This document shows, piece by piece, positions 23,855-35,500 of a stretch of DNA of 64,000 nucleotides; the stretch's first letter is position 1; every line of letters begins with the position of its first letter. The notes beneath the pieces were generated by a model, which was not told the DNA's origin, made no database searches, and saw only the letters and a program-made list of their open reading frames with translations. Made by a program: the position numbers and the translations under genes. The stretch comes from Garcia nutans (taxonomy: Eukaryota; Streptophyta; Magnoliopsida; Malpighiales; Euphorbiaceae): the NCBI GenBank assembly GCA_947685225.1, contig CANTUV010000012.1, forward strand, positions 2,542,001 to 2,606,000, written 5' to 3'.

Positions 23855-26800
23855 CTGAAAGAACAATTTTCTCATTTTGTGACCATACACCAGAACAGCT
23901 CCATGCAGAAGAATAAAAAAAAAACAAAATTATTACCAACTAAGGTAATATGATAAAACAAAAGAAACAGAGTAAAGCACGTAGAAAAAGCAACATTCCC
24001 ACAGGTGAAACACATGAATTAACATAAAATGAAAACTTTTACTTGCAACAATATTTCATATTCCTGCTAGATTCACTATATTTTAGCAGAAACTCTAGAT
24101 ACCTAACATATAAATATAGAGGTGTTTTAAGAAAAAGAAAAATAAAGTAACAAAAAATTATTATTCAAAAATCTAAGATACCTAAATATCATAAAGTTAT
24201 GGAGCTAATCATACCCAAAAGCCACTGTAGCAACAACAACTTGAATTTTAGAAGAAATCCAATCATCTAATACCGTGCTTCGCAATTTATTGTTCAACCC
24301 TGCATGGTAAGCTGGAAAAAAAAATCCCCAGGATGATTAAGGAACATATTTATTGCCATGTGTCATGGGAAAGAAAAAAATTCCAGGATTAAATGCAAAA
24401 GAGAAAAATGCATCAATCACCAGCACAGGAAATGCCATTTTCAGATAGATGAGCAGACAAGCCATCACAAGCTGTTCGCTCAAGGCAGTAAATAATGGCA
24501 CACATATCCCCACTGGATTTGAGTACAGAGGACAAATCAGCATAAGCATCATCCAGAATATCTTTATATCTAACTGCATTGTTGAGAAACCAATTAGATG
24601 CATACAGTTGTAAATAAATGCCTCTCATAAACAAACTAATGGAGAGAAATAGTGATTATTAAAAGTATGCCTTTCCCATGCAATTTCTTATTCTTCTTCT
24701 CCTTTTACTCTTCCTTTTTTTCTTAAAGAAATGTCTTTATGTTGGTTCATTTTAGTCAAAAGTACCCATATATGGTGAAGCTGATCCTAGCTTTGAATTT
24801 ATACAAGACAAAATTACTTTGCCATGTGAAAGGATTTATTTCTGCCCATTTGACATAGCTCCAGCAAAATGGTGCTTTTTTTAATCTTAAAATTATTTGA
24901 GCTTATTAATTGTTTGGCTGTTTCAGCACATATTTTATATGTAGATACATGCAGACGAACTAGTGATGATTTGGTCAGTTCTTCAACCTGATTTCTTGAG
25001 ATCCTTTGGCTCTTTTGTATTCAGTGGTTGGAGTTACACAAACCACAACCTGCATTCATGGATGATCTAGCAACAAATCTCTACAATTGTGAACTTAATT
25101 TTTCAGGGATCCTCACTCAGTTTCTATGTTCAATGCTAGTTACGTATTTTCAAGAAAAGCTTTGATGGATTATTAAATTGTTTGTACATGAGTAAGATAT
25201 ATTTCTAAAATTAAACAAACTGGAAAAGGACTATCTAATTTTTCAAACAGAATTTTCTTAAATTCACAATCAATTCCGTAAATACTTCCATAAAGAAGCT
25301 AGCAGGACTTACCTTCATAATATAGATTTGGACGATTAAAGGAAGATTTGAGAACCAATGGGTCTTGCAAGCATAAAGACTCTATCACATCCTTTTGAAC
25401 TCTGGAGATAAGATGAACAACTAAAGAATTATAACCTCTCCTTATTCATTTGCATGCAAGTGAAACTATTAATTGCATATATAATTTAATAAGGCATCAT
25501 AAATAAGAAAGAAACCCATTTTTACTATAATATGAACAATCAGACTCACTTAGGAGCAGCTGTGGCCGTCAAAGCCAATACTGGTACATCTGGAAGGCAA
25601 TTCCACAAAGATGAAAGCTTACGATAGCTAGGCCTGTTTCAGAAAAACAGTTGAGGAAATATTGATCATTTATACAAAATAACTTAGAAGAGTGATTTCA
25701 ATAAAATCTATGTTCAAAACGAGTGTAAAATAATACAAAGAATGACTTACACATGTGCATAGGGATGAGGGAAAGAAAATTCTGACCATGTTTATAATAT
25801 GATACTATTTTGTGTGTTTGTTTACAAAGACAACAGAGAAGATAGTTGTCACATAAAAAAGAAAGACGTGGATACCCAAACATAAATAAAATAGGTAACA
25901 ACAGGAGTAAACTCTCACTTATAGATTGAAGTAGAAACAAACCTGAAATCATGGCCCCATGATGAAATGCAATGTGCCTGAAAGAAAATTTAGAAAAAGA
26001 GAGAAAATTCATATCAAGAAGAACTCACTTGTCCTTTTGAAGATAAAAGCACTTTCACACCTCATCTATGGCAATGAGATTCAACAACCCTCTAGCATGA
26101 ATCCTTGTTAGCTTTGACATAAATCCTGGTGTTGCAATTAATTCTGGAGTCACATACAGCAGTCTTACAGATGGCTTTTCGGAATCCAGGTCTTCGTGAA
26201 TCTAATTAATACATAAATTAATACAGGTCGTCTAAATTTTAAAATTATAAGTACACATTTTAAAATAAACTGGAAAGTTCAAGATAAACAAAAAGAATAG
26301 CAGAAAAGTGAAACAAAAGAATGGAAACTGGAATGCAAAAATGCACAAAATAGAACTAGTATTAACAATTCATTAGGATCAACAAAACGAGACTCAATTC
26401 CCAGAAATAACAACTTCTGCCAAGAAAATCAAGCACAAGAAACAACTCACCTTGTTTTTAACTTGTGATGTTTGGGTTGATGAAAGAAATTCAGCAGCAA
26501 TTCCTTTATTAAAGGAGAAAATGATTCAAGTGCCAGAACCAGAAAATGATTCACCTATTAAAGGAGAAACGACAAGCACAACCCCTGGTTTTGCAAGTGC
26601 CGGAATTTGATAACAAATTGATTTCCCTCCTCCAGTTGGCATCAAACAAACGCAATCTCTCCCTTTTTCATAAAAAATAAAAATCAATCGAAAACAAAAT
26701 TCAAATTATTAAAAAAATTATATATATATATATATTCTCACTAATACCTGATAAAACAGCTTGAATGGCTTCCAATTGCTTGCCTCTAAAATCAGAATGT

Positions 26801-26904
26801 CCAAAATGCCATCTTAATACCTTTACTAATGCTTCTTTTCCAGCTATCTTCTTCTTCTTCTCACTACAGCATATATTCTGCAATGGCAATGGTGACTTCT
26901 TCAT

Positions 26905-27478
26905 CTCTAATCGCTGCCAATACCAATCGAAACGTTTTTCTGACAGAAATTGATTCGATTTTCTTAATGGGATCGTAGAATTAAAACGACGTCGTTTTTA
27001 TCGTTCCACACTTCCACTTCCGCTTCCGCTCATTTGCTTGATACAGTTAAAACGCTATCGTCTGCTGTCGTTTTATACTGCATATCCGTTATGCTGCTTC
27101 TCTTAAAATCTTCGCATGTCATGAACTTCGGTCTCTTAAAAACTTAGCTCTACCGTGAGGTAGTAAAAAAGCTTATAGAATTCACCCAAAAAAAAAAGCT
27201 TAGAATTCAGCGCAAGAGTTCAAAAGGTATTAAAATCGAGGTAAGCATGAACTCTTTTAATTTGCAAATTTCATGTCCCAGTTTTTTTTTTTTTTTTTTT
27301 TTACATTTCTTCTTAAAATTTTATGGAATTATTTGATTCGGAAATGCTTGTGGCTCATTCAGTTTTATTCTGGTATTTATTTTAGAATTAATATAACTTT
27401 CCCCAATTAACAAGTCACTGATAATTTTAATTGTTATTTGAAGGCTACTTACTGTTACAGATATTATTTTGGATAGTT
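26905..27478. promoter_or_regulatory. divergent intergenic region RECQL3 / UPF0548
   Basis: Only 574 bp separate two start codons that point away from each other, so both promoters and 5' leaders must lie here. Notable are an ACGACGTCGTTTTTATCGTT stretch near 26986-27005 containing an ACGTC core, and a poly-T run at about 27282-27301. No clear TATA box was seen for either gene, which would fit housekeeping-type promoters. Confidence 0.5.
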
Positions 27479-29101
27479 ATGGTTTTCTTGTGCTGGAATC
27501 GACCTTCTCTTCAAGAACAGAAGGATTGTTTAACCAAGTAACTGAATTTGAATGGAAGTTTAAATTTTTCTTCTCTTTCATAGTAAAAAATTTTAGTTGC
27601 TTATAATGGGTGTTTATAAATTAGGTCAGCTACCTTCAATTATGATCCTAAGTACAGAGGGGCTACTGCTAAATCTGTATCTTCCCTCAAAGAAGACGAT
27701 GGACTCTCTAAAGATGGTTTCTTGCTAAACCATGTTCGTGTTTTAGTTGGGTCTGGCCTTGACACTTTCGAAAAGGGCAAGTTAGCTCTTCAAACTTGGA
27801 GGTCAGTACACTAATTTTCCTTCTATACATTGTGAGTGCTCTTCATGATAAATTGGGGATTTGGATTTGATTGTAGGCATTTTGGATTGGATTGGGCATT
27901 TGTTGATCCCAAGACTCCAATTCAAAGTGGGGTGAAGTTCTGTGTTTGTTTAAAGGAGTTTCTGCCATGGGTTATTATGCCTCTTCAAGTGGTTTATGTT
28001 AATGAAAGTAGAAATGCCAAAAAGAAAATGGCCTCATTTTCTTTTGGTGGTGGTACACTTCAAGGTCATCTTCTGGTTAGTGCTTCTTTGGCTTGAGAAC
28101 TGAGATTTGAATATGTTTGGATGCTGTTTAATTGTCATTTTGTTGGAAAGTCAGTTCATTGAAATCATTGTTGAGGTTAAAACAGGATGTTTTGTACCTT
28201 CTTGTTTCATTAAACAACTTGAATTCACCAATTGGCTTTGGCTAGTGGTATTGGAGTCATCTCCACAGTTATGAGTTCTTGAATTCGAACTCCTAATCAG
28301 AGACAAATTAACTAAATAAATGAATAAAACTTAGGATTCCTACTTTGATGTTTCAAATCAAATGGCTGCCTATTTTAATACAATGCAACATTTAGTTGGC
28401 GAATATGATTATCTGAAGCATTGTTTGAGATGTTTAATCTTTATTTTGCATTACTTCCATAATTTCATCCATAATAACATTAATTCAACTTTGTTTGCAA
28501 ATTTTTTGTGTGTTTCCTGAAATATTTGAAATACCATGGACATTCACGTAGTCATTTCCTTATCTGGTCATGTTTGCTTGTAATAATATTTAGGAATGGA
28601 ACTATTATTCATATGATAAGCCCAAATTTCTAATTTCAGAATGGGGCTTATTGTGTTGTAAGATTCATTAATTCAGTCTAAAATCAAAAGAATTGTCATA
28701 TTACTTGTCATCTGAAACAATTTTGTGTCATTTTTGCCAGTTGAATAGTGCTGTCATCTACATGGCTTTTGCTTTTGCTTCATCAACTGGCTTATCATAT
28801 GCATTAGTTTTTCACAATTTCCATTACTTCTACTTCAAAATTTTGGCTTCTACAATCAACCTCAGACGTATAAGCAGTCACTGTCAATAACATTGCTTGC
28901 TATTTTGCTGCACTGCAGGCTGGGGAAGAGCATTTTTCAATTGAAATGGATGAGAACAATCAAGTCTGGTATGAGATACTTTCCTTCTCAAAACCTGCCC
29001 ACTTTTTGTCATTTATTGGATACCCTTATGTGCAATTCAGGCAGAAGGCTTTCGCTCATCAGTCTGCCAATGCAGTTTTAAAACAAGTGAATGCTTCATA
29101 A
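27479..29101 (+). CDS. UPF0548 (DUF1990) family protein
   Basis: Intact four-exon gene: 27479-27537, 27625-27801, 27877-28075 and 28919-29101, 618 bp, 205 residues. All introns are GT-AG and the phases agree (AA/G, AG/G, CTG/GCT). The protein begins MVFLCWNRPS and contains FNYDPKYRGAT, KDGFLLNHVRVLVGSG, WAFVDP, PWVIMPLQVVYV, GTLQGHLLAGEE and FSKPAHFLSFIGYPYV, and ends KQVNAS. This is the order found in the small plant UPF0548/DUF1990 protein (Arabidopsis At2g17695 is the relative I recognise). Its biochemical role is not established. It lies head-to-head with RECQL3, and its third intron (843 bp) holds a SINE-like piece. Confidence 0.93.
28228..28335 (+). mobile_element. possible tRNA-derived SINE in UPF0548 intron 3
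   Basis: TGGCTAGTGGTATTGG fits an RNA polymerase III A box (TRGCNNAGYGG). About 35 bases later GAATTCGAACTCC resembles a B box. Spacing and order fit a tRNA-related SINE head, but the tail is not recognisable. Confidence 0.4.
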
Positions 29102-29229
29102 ACCTGTATTTCATCAAATGTAAATTTAGGACTGTTTGATTGTCTTAAGCTTTGTAAATTCTCTATTCAAGCAAGTTATCAACTATGCTTCCCACCGACG
29201 ACTTGATATAATTTATATCAGGATCAGAG

Positions 29230-29460
29230 AGTTTCTTAAAGCTCCTTTCCTTTAATTGGAACACTTGAATTCAAACTTTTTTCGTTACTTGCTTATTCAT
29301 CCTCATCACTAAAGTAAATACAATTTCCACCGACAAATTCTTCAGATGAAATTAAAAAAAAAAAAGCAATCAATACAAAACAAACATTTTATTGCATAAA
29401 GCTTTCACCTCATCCTATCTGCCCCAATATTCATCGAGCTTATATACTCTTAACAATTAT
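29230..29460 (-). pseudogene. DUF295 F-box C-terminal remnant, copy 2
   Basis: The minus strand reads YKLDEYWGR, then a decayed middle, EEFVGGNCIYFSDEDE in one frame and a VFQLKE-like tail. Stops and frameshifts separate the pieces. It is the duplicate of the remnant at 3661-3790 but extends further because no LTR cuts it. Confidence 0.6.
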
Positions 29461-31000
29461 AGTGGATCCCACCGCATATAATTACATATGTACTATATAT
29501 CCATTCTTTATAATTTTAAGACAAATTTCATGTATTTGTGAGCATAAGTAATGGTGATTTTAAGGTGGGGCAATATATATATATATATATATATATTTAA
29601 TTATGTGTAATTTATTATTTTTGCTCCACAAATTAATAATTTGAATTTGACCTCATGAAAACTTAAAATATCTAGAGTTTGTACATTGCCTTGAGCTAAT
29701 GATAAAATTTTCTAGATCTACCCCTGAGTATAAGATTCATTATATTCTAGTTTTTGATAATCAAATCATATTGTAGTTATTGGTGGTTAATCATGTAAAA
29801 TGAGTGAGTATTATAGGTGGGTGTTGCTGCTGCACCATGTAAATGAGTGAGTAACAATTTGGTTGTTCATGTAAAAGCTCTTTCTGTTTTTATCTGAATA
29901 AGTTGATATCTGTGGGTGGATAGATTTATATATCCTTAAAATTGGGTAAAAAATCGAAGAGCCATCTTTTTCATTTTGTGCCTAGATTTTTTTTTAATGT
30001 GTGTAAGGCTGTTTCTTTTTAGTATATTGTGAAAGTTTAAATTCATCTTCTGCATAATGAGATAGACACCCGTTCATCCACCAATTAGTCTAATGTCTGG
30101 TAGCATTAAATTTTCACCATTAAAGAGAAGTGAGTTTGATACTTAATAAGGCTTCTTCTACAGTTCACATCATGAAAGAAGGCTATAGATGGAGGAACCT
30201 TGAAAATGAGCTAGAAAATATGCAATGCTACATAAATTAATGGTTTCTTAATTTATCTCTTTAATTTGTTTTATTGCACGCATTGAATCATTTTTGTTAC
30301 TACGTACTGTTTTAATCACTTGCCTTCTATAGAAATCAACAAATTAAGGAAATGGATATAGGCTCAAACGAGCTTTCCACAATCACAGCAACCTAGCTAG
30401 CTAAGACAACTCAAAACATGTTTAAGCAGAATTAAAACATTATCTATGCTTTTCTTTCTGTGTAATTGGTGGTAGTCGTGTGGAATGGTTTAGGATCATA
30501 AGATCAATGCTATGTTAGAGTTTCTTCATTTTTTGTGATGGGAAATAGGAAAAATCATAAAAAATATTTTTCCTTTCTCTTCTTCCTTTCTCCATAGAAT
30601 TGCATACAACCCAATAATTATCGATGTAACTCTCAATTTCTCTCCTAAACATAATACTTCTCGCTCCTGAAATGAATAGTCCCATAATAGCTACAAATAC
30701 TGTTGACAGTGGCCTAAATAATGCTATCAACTTTTTTTTTTAACATTATTCAGGTCACTCTCAAAACAGTATTTGGGACTATTCATTTTTGGAGGGAGAA
30801 GGATTATATTTGAGAAGGATTATACTTAAGAGGCAGATTGGGAGTTACATTGATGATTATTGGTTGCAATTCTATGGGGGAAAAAAAAAAAGAGAAAATA
30901 TTTTTTATGATTATTCCTATTCACCAAGAGTTTGATTGTTAAGCATTCAACAATATGGCAAATAGTTAACAAGCTGATAAGGTGAAGAAAAGAACCAAGG
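29320..31000. repeat. duplicated block, copy 2 (left part)
   Basis: Matches 3661-5790 over most of its length. It lacks the foldback insertion and carries two extra segments: about 200 bp at 29565-29765, starting at a (TA)n run, and about 400-500 bp at 30030-30530. It ends at AAGAACCAAGG, where a copia LTR begins. Confidence 0.85.
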
Positions 31001-31690
31001 TGTTGCGGATGCCTTTGTGGGAAAAACTTACGGCAAACTCAAGAAAAATAATTAATGTGTTGTAAATAAAAAAGAGAGAAGATAGAGAATGAAAAAATAT
31101 AAGAAATTTATGCATTCTTAATTGTCATATGAACCACTTATAATGGGATATTTATAGTGGTATAAGTAGAATAAAAGATTACAACTAAATTGAATTCTAA
31201 TTTGAATAGGATAAAACTAATCATAATCTTGATAGGGTAAAATTAATTTAATATAGTAGTCATCCACATATTATCTAACACTTCCCCTTATATGATTATC
31301 CCTATGAATATGCCTCGTTAAAACCTTACTAAGAAAAATTCAGTGGGATAAAAACTTAGCAAAGGAAAAAGAATACAATATTCATAGGTAACTTCCCCTT
31401 AATAATACAACTGGCTAAGATATATCTCCAAGTGAGCGCATTCTAATATTGTGTGCATGCTTTTTAAAAATTGATATTGGCAATGTTTTTGTGAATAAAT
31501 CTGTTGGATTGTCATTTGAATGAACTTTACAAATATCAACTTGTTATTCCTTCATAAGATTATAAGTATAAAAAAACTTTGGTGATATATGTTTAGTTCT
31601 ATCACTTTTTTATGCAGCCTCCTTTGATTTTGTAATACATGCTGCATTATCTTCATGTAATATTATTGGTTGTTTGCTTATAGATAATCC
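31001..31690 (-). mobile_element. copia 3' end: LTR plus RNase H fragment
   Basis: The 280-bp LTR at 31001-31280 starts TGTTAGATAATATG on the minus strand and ends CCGCAACA. Before it, 31281 to about 31690 reads as the end of a copia polyprotein with QPIILHEDNAACI, DRTKHISPKFF, NDNPTDLFTK.LP and IRMRSLGD. The rest of the element and the 5' LTR are missing. The broken end abuts the truncated F-box paralog, so a deletion joined the two. Confidence 0.8.
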
Positions 31691-32395
31691 GTATGCTCTT
31701 CTAAGGACTGGATACTACAAAGAATTGCCAACGCCTAATGGTACTACTCTCTACGGTAGATAGCTCTATGGGCTCGGTTACATTTCCTCTGTTGATGATT
31801 ATGTAGTATTATTAGGCAGCCATTTTACTGTTAGTGGTTCTAAAGAAGATATAGTTGAACTCTATACATTAAAACCAAGAATCTGGAGAAGAATTGAAGT
31901 TGCTGATTTACATGGAAAGCATGGAATTTTTTGGAATGGAGCTTTATATTGGGTGAAAGAGAAAGAAATTGGTGTTAGTAGAGTTTATGTGATTGTTGCA
32001 TTTGATATTGTGGAAGAGAAATTCAGGGAAGTCCTAAGACTACCAGACCATTAGAATCTAAATAACTATTTTGTAAGTTTGGGGATGTCAGGAAATTGTT
32101 TGTGTGCATTTCTTGAACATAGAAAAACCTGTTTTGAGGCGTTTGTATTGAATTTAAATGGAACTGAAGCCTCTTTCACTAGATTGTTTAGTTTCCCCCA
32201 TGACAGGTTTGGTGGATATGCCAATACACCTTTATACTTGACAAAGAATGAAGAAGTTGTTATGGATTTTGATGGGTGGCAAGTATACTTATACAATCCA
32301 AAAGAGAGGAAATTTTAAGTATTTTAAAATAGAGAATGATGCTGATTTTGAATTAGAATTATACATAGAAAGTCTAGTGTTCCCAAATAATTAAA
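31691..32395 (+). pseudogene. F-box FBA-domain paralog, 5' truncated
   Basis: Duplicate of the F-box gene at 13839-14896, beginning in the middle of the FBA domain (YYKELPTPNGTT). Three stops replace codons: in GR*LYGLGY, DH*NLNNYF and ERKF*. The segment CLCAFLEHRKTCFEAFVLNL stays open where the first copy has its frameshift. The F-box and the first ~100 residues were lost at the copia junction. Homology to copy 1 continues about 55 bp past the stop. Confidence 0.8.
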
Positions 32396-32529
32396 GGGTA
32401 TATATGATTCAATCTTGTATATAGAATGGAAATGGAATTTGGAAATTGGTTTTTGAATTCAAATAATCATATTCCAAATTTTTTTTTCTTTAAATTTGTA
32501 AGTAGTGTATTGAAAGTCATACTATGAGG

Positions 32530-35500
32530 TGCTGTTGAAATTGAATTAATTTTTCACCAATAATATATATAGTGTGTGAACAATTGTACTAATTAATTAT
32601 ATCATAAAAATTTTCAGAAAAAAAAGGTGGGTCACAATGAATACGCTTAAATACCAAGTCTTTCCTTAGCCAGAATTTTCTTAGACATATAATTAATAGC
32701 ACAAAATAACACCACAATTATACCTAAAATAGCTATTAAATAAAAATATAAAGAACACCAAAATTTAACGAGGTTCAGCTAATTTTGCTTATGTCCTCGG
32801 ATACCACCAAAATAATATTACTAATTTCAAAGAAGAAATATAAAAGAGAGAGAAGGAAAATAAGTTTATAGACAAATTGGCTTATTTTGGGATGATTTAA
32901 CTAAGGGGAGAAGGGCCTTATTTATAGCCCAAGTCCCTCCCCTCAATATCTCACATTTTTCAATGTGGGATAGAACACATAACCATAAAACCAACAAATC
33001 TCCACCTTGAATATTTTCTATTCACAATCTGTAAATCTTCTCTAAAAAAAAATCATTTTCAACAGTGTCTCCAAATTGCACGGTAAAATGCTCATCTTCA
33101 ATTTTTTAAAATATTGATCAAGTCCAAACAATGGTTGAACTTGACAGTTGTTACCACTTTTGTCAATATATCTGCGGGATTGTCAGTGGTCTGAATTTTC
33201 TAAAATAATATTTCACCTTCCTCCGGAATCTCACGAATAAAGTGATACCGAATATTGATGTGCTTCGTCCTTGCATGATAAACTTGATTCTTTGCTAAAT
33301 GAATAGCACTTTGACTATCAAAGTGCACTTCGATATGCTTTTGTCTAATTCTCAATTCACCAAGCAACCTTTGAAGCCAAATTACTTTTTTAATTGCCTA
33401 TGATACTGCCATGTACTATGTTTTCATAGTAGACAAGACTACTGTTGACTGTAAAGTAGACGTCCAACTAACTGACTCCTTAGCAAGTGTAAATACATAA
33501 CAAGTAGTTGATCGACGTTTATCCAAATTATCAACATAATAAGAATGACAATATCCAACTGAACGCTGACCATCTTTCTTATCCCGCTCAAATATCAATC
33601 CAACATCTACGGTGTTCAAAATACACCGTAGAATCCATTTCACAGCTTGTCAATGCTCCTTACTAGGATCATGCATGTACCTACTCACAACTCCAACTAC
33701 TTGTGAAATATCCAGCCTTGTACACATCATAGCATACATTAAGTTACCAACAGCATTTGTGTACGAAACCTTTGATATGTACTCTCATTCCACTTCATTT
33801 TTAGGAGATGAAGATGTGTTGAGCTTCATATGAGGTGCAAGCAGTGTACTCACAGGTTTTGACTTTTCATTTAGGCCAAAACGCTATAGTACCTTCTTCA
33901 GATTCTGTTTTTGATTCAAACAAAGTTTCCCTCTCTTCCTATTTCTGCATATCTCCATGCCTAAAATTTTCTTAGCTTCACCCAAGTCTTTCATTTCAAA
34001 CTCTTGATTTAGCTAAGCCTTCAACTTCTCAATTTCTCCTTGATTCTTTGAAGCTATCAACATATCATCAGCATACAAGAGAAGATATATGAAAGATCCA
34101 TCTTGTAGCTTGCGCAAATAGACACAATGATCATATTTGCTCCTTGTGTACTTCTGTCTCATTATAAAATTATCAAATCATTTGTACCACTGCCTTCAGA
34201 TATTGTTTCAATTCATACAATGATTTGTTCAATTTGCATATCCGTTTTTCTTCTCCAGCAACCTTGAACCCTTCTGACTAAGTCATATAGATTTTTTCTT
34301 TTAAGTCTCCATGTAGAAATGCAGTTTTTACATCAAGTTGAACGAGTTTCAAATCCAATTGTGCTACCAAGGCCAATAAAAGTCTAATGGAGGAATATTT
34401 TACAATTGGAGAAAATACTTCATTATAATCAATTTCCTTTATTTGAGCGTAGCATTTAGTTACCAACCTTACCTTGTAGCGAATATCGTTCTTGTCAGGA
34501 AATTCTTCTTTCTTTGTAAATACCCATTTGCATCCAATTATCTTCTTTCCCTTTGGAAGATTAGCTAGCTTCCATGTCTGATCCTTTTCAAGGGACTGCA
34601 TTTCATCATCCATGGCTTTTCTCTACTTCTCATTTTTTAAACTTTGGACAGCTTCACTATAAGTGTTAGAAATGCCATCATTTGCAATTAGCAATGCATA
34701 AGGCACCATATCATCAAATTGAACAGGTTTGCGAATCTCTTGTCGTGGCCTATTTATTGTAATAGATTCTTATTGTTGTGGAGGTTTTTGGGTTGGAATC
34801 TATTCTTCATCCGACTCTCCCTCTATCGTAGGAGTGTCTTCATCTATTTTATTTGTTACTGGGTTAACAATTCTTCTTTCAAACTCGACCTACTATGGAG
34901 TACCACCTATCTGCTGAACAATTTCATTTGTTACTTTTTTCAAATTGGTAGACTCATCAAAGTTAACATCTCTGCTAAAAACTATCTTCTTTGTTTTTGG
35001 ACACCAAAGGCGAAGTCTCTTCACACCAGTGGTGATCCCCATAAAGAGTATTTTCTTCGCCCTCAGATCTAAGTTTGATTCCTTAACATGATAGTATGTA
35101 ATGGAACCAAACACACGTAAGGAATCATAATCAGTAGTAGGTTTTCCATATCATATCTTCAAAAGTGTTTTACCACCAATAGCAGCTGATGGTAAGTGAT
35201 TAATGAGATGGCATGCATATGTAGCAGTCTCAGCCCAAAATTGTCTGCCCAACCCAGCATTGAATAACATACATCAAACTTTCTCCATCAATGTTCGATT
35301 TATGCGTTCTGCCACCCCATTCTGTTGTGGTGTATCTCTAGCTATGAAGTGCCTGATAATGTCTTCATCTTGGCAAAATTTCAAAAATGAATTACTCTTA
35401 TACTCTCCGCCATTATCTGTACAGAGACATTTAACTTTTTTGCCCATCTGAGTTTCCACTATCTTTTTTCATATGAGAAAAACTCTCAACAATTCATCCT

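Larger units (their letters stand above)
20164..26904 (-). pseudogene. RECQL3: RecQ-type ATP-dependent DNA helicase, RECQL3 orthologue, with several lesions
   Basis: A 3'-5' DNA helicase of recombination and replication repair, acting in the nucleus. The start MKKSPLPLQN and the end FSEFVNRRKG..MKLQ match plant RECQL3. Exons as read: 26748-26904, 26555-26662 (Walker A MPTGGGKS), 26451-26503, 26061-26211, 25943-25977 (DEAH split as DE/AH), 25550-25633, 25313-25401, 24421-24573, 24215-24311, 23851-23854, 23616-23765 (motif VI QESGRAGRD), about 23440-23504, 23283-23348, 23048-23181 (zinc-binding cysteines), 22441-22535, 22185-22309, 21682-21790, 20164-20605. Lesions: motif Ia is absent after SPLI, the exon near 23440 has a frame break and a lost donor, and an A7 run at 21781-21787 breaks frame unless another acceptor is used. 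Family is certain. Whether the lesions are real or assembly errors is open. Confidence 0.85.
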
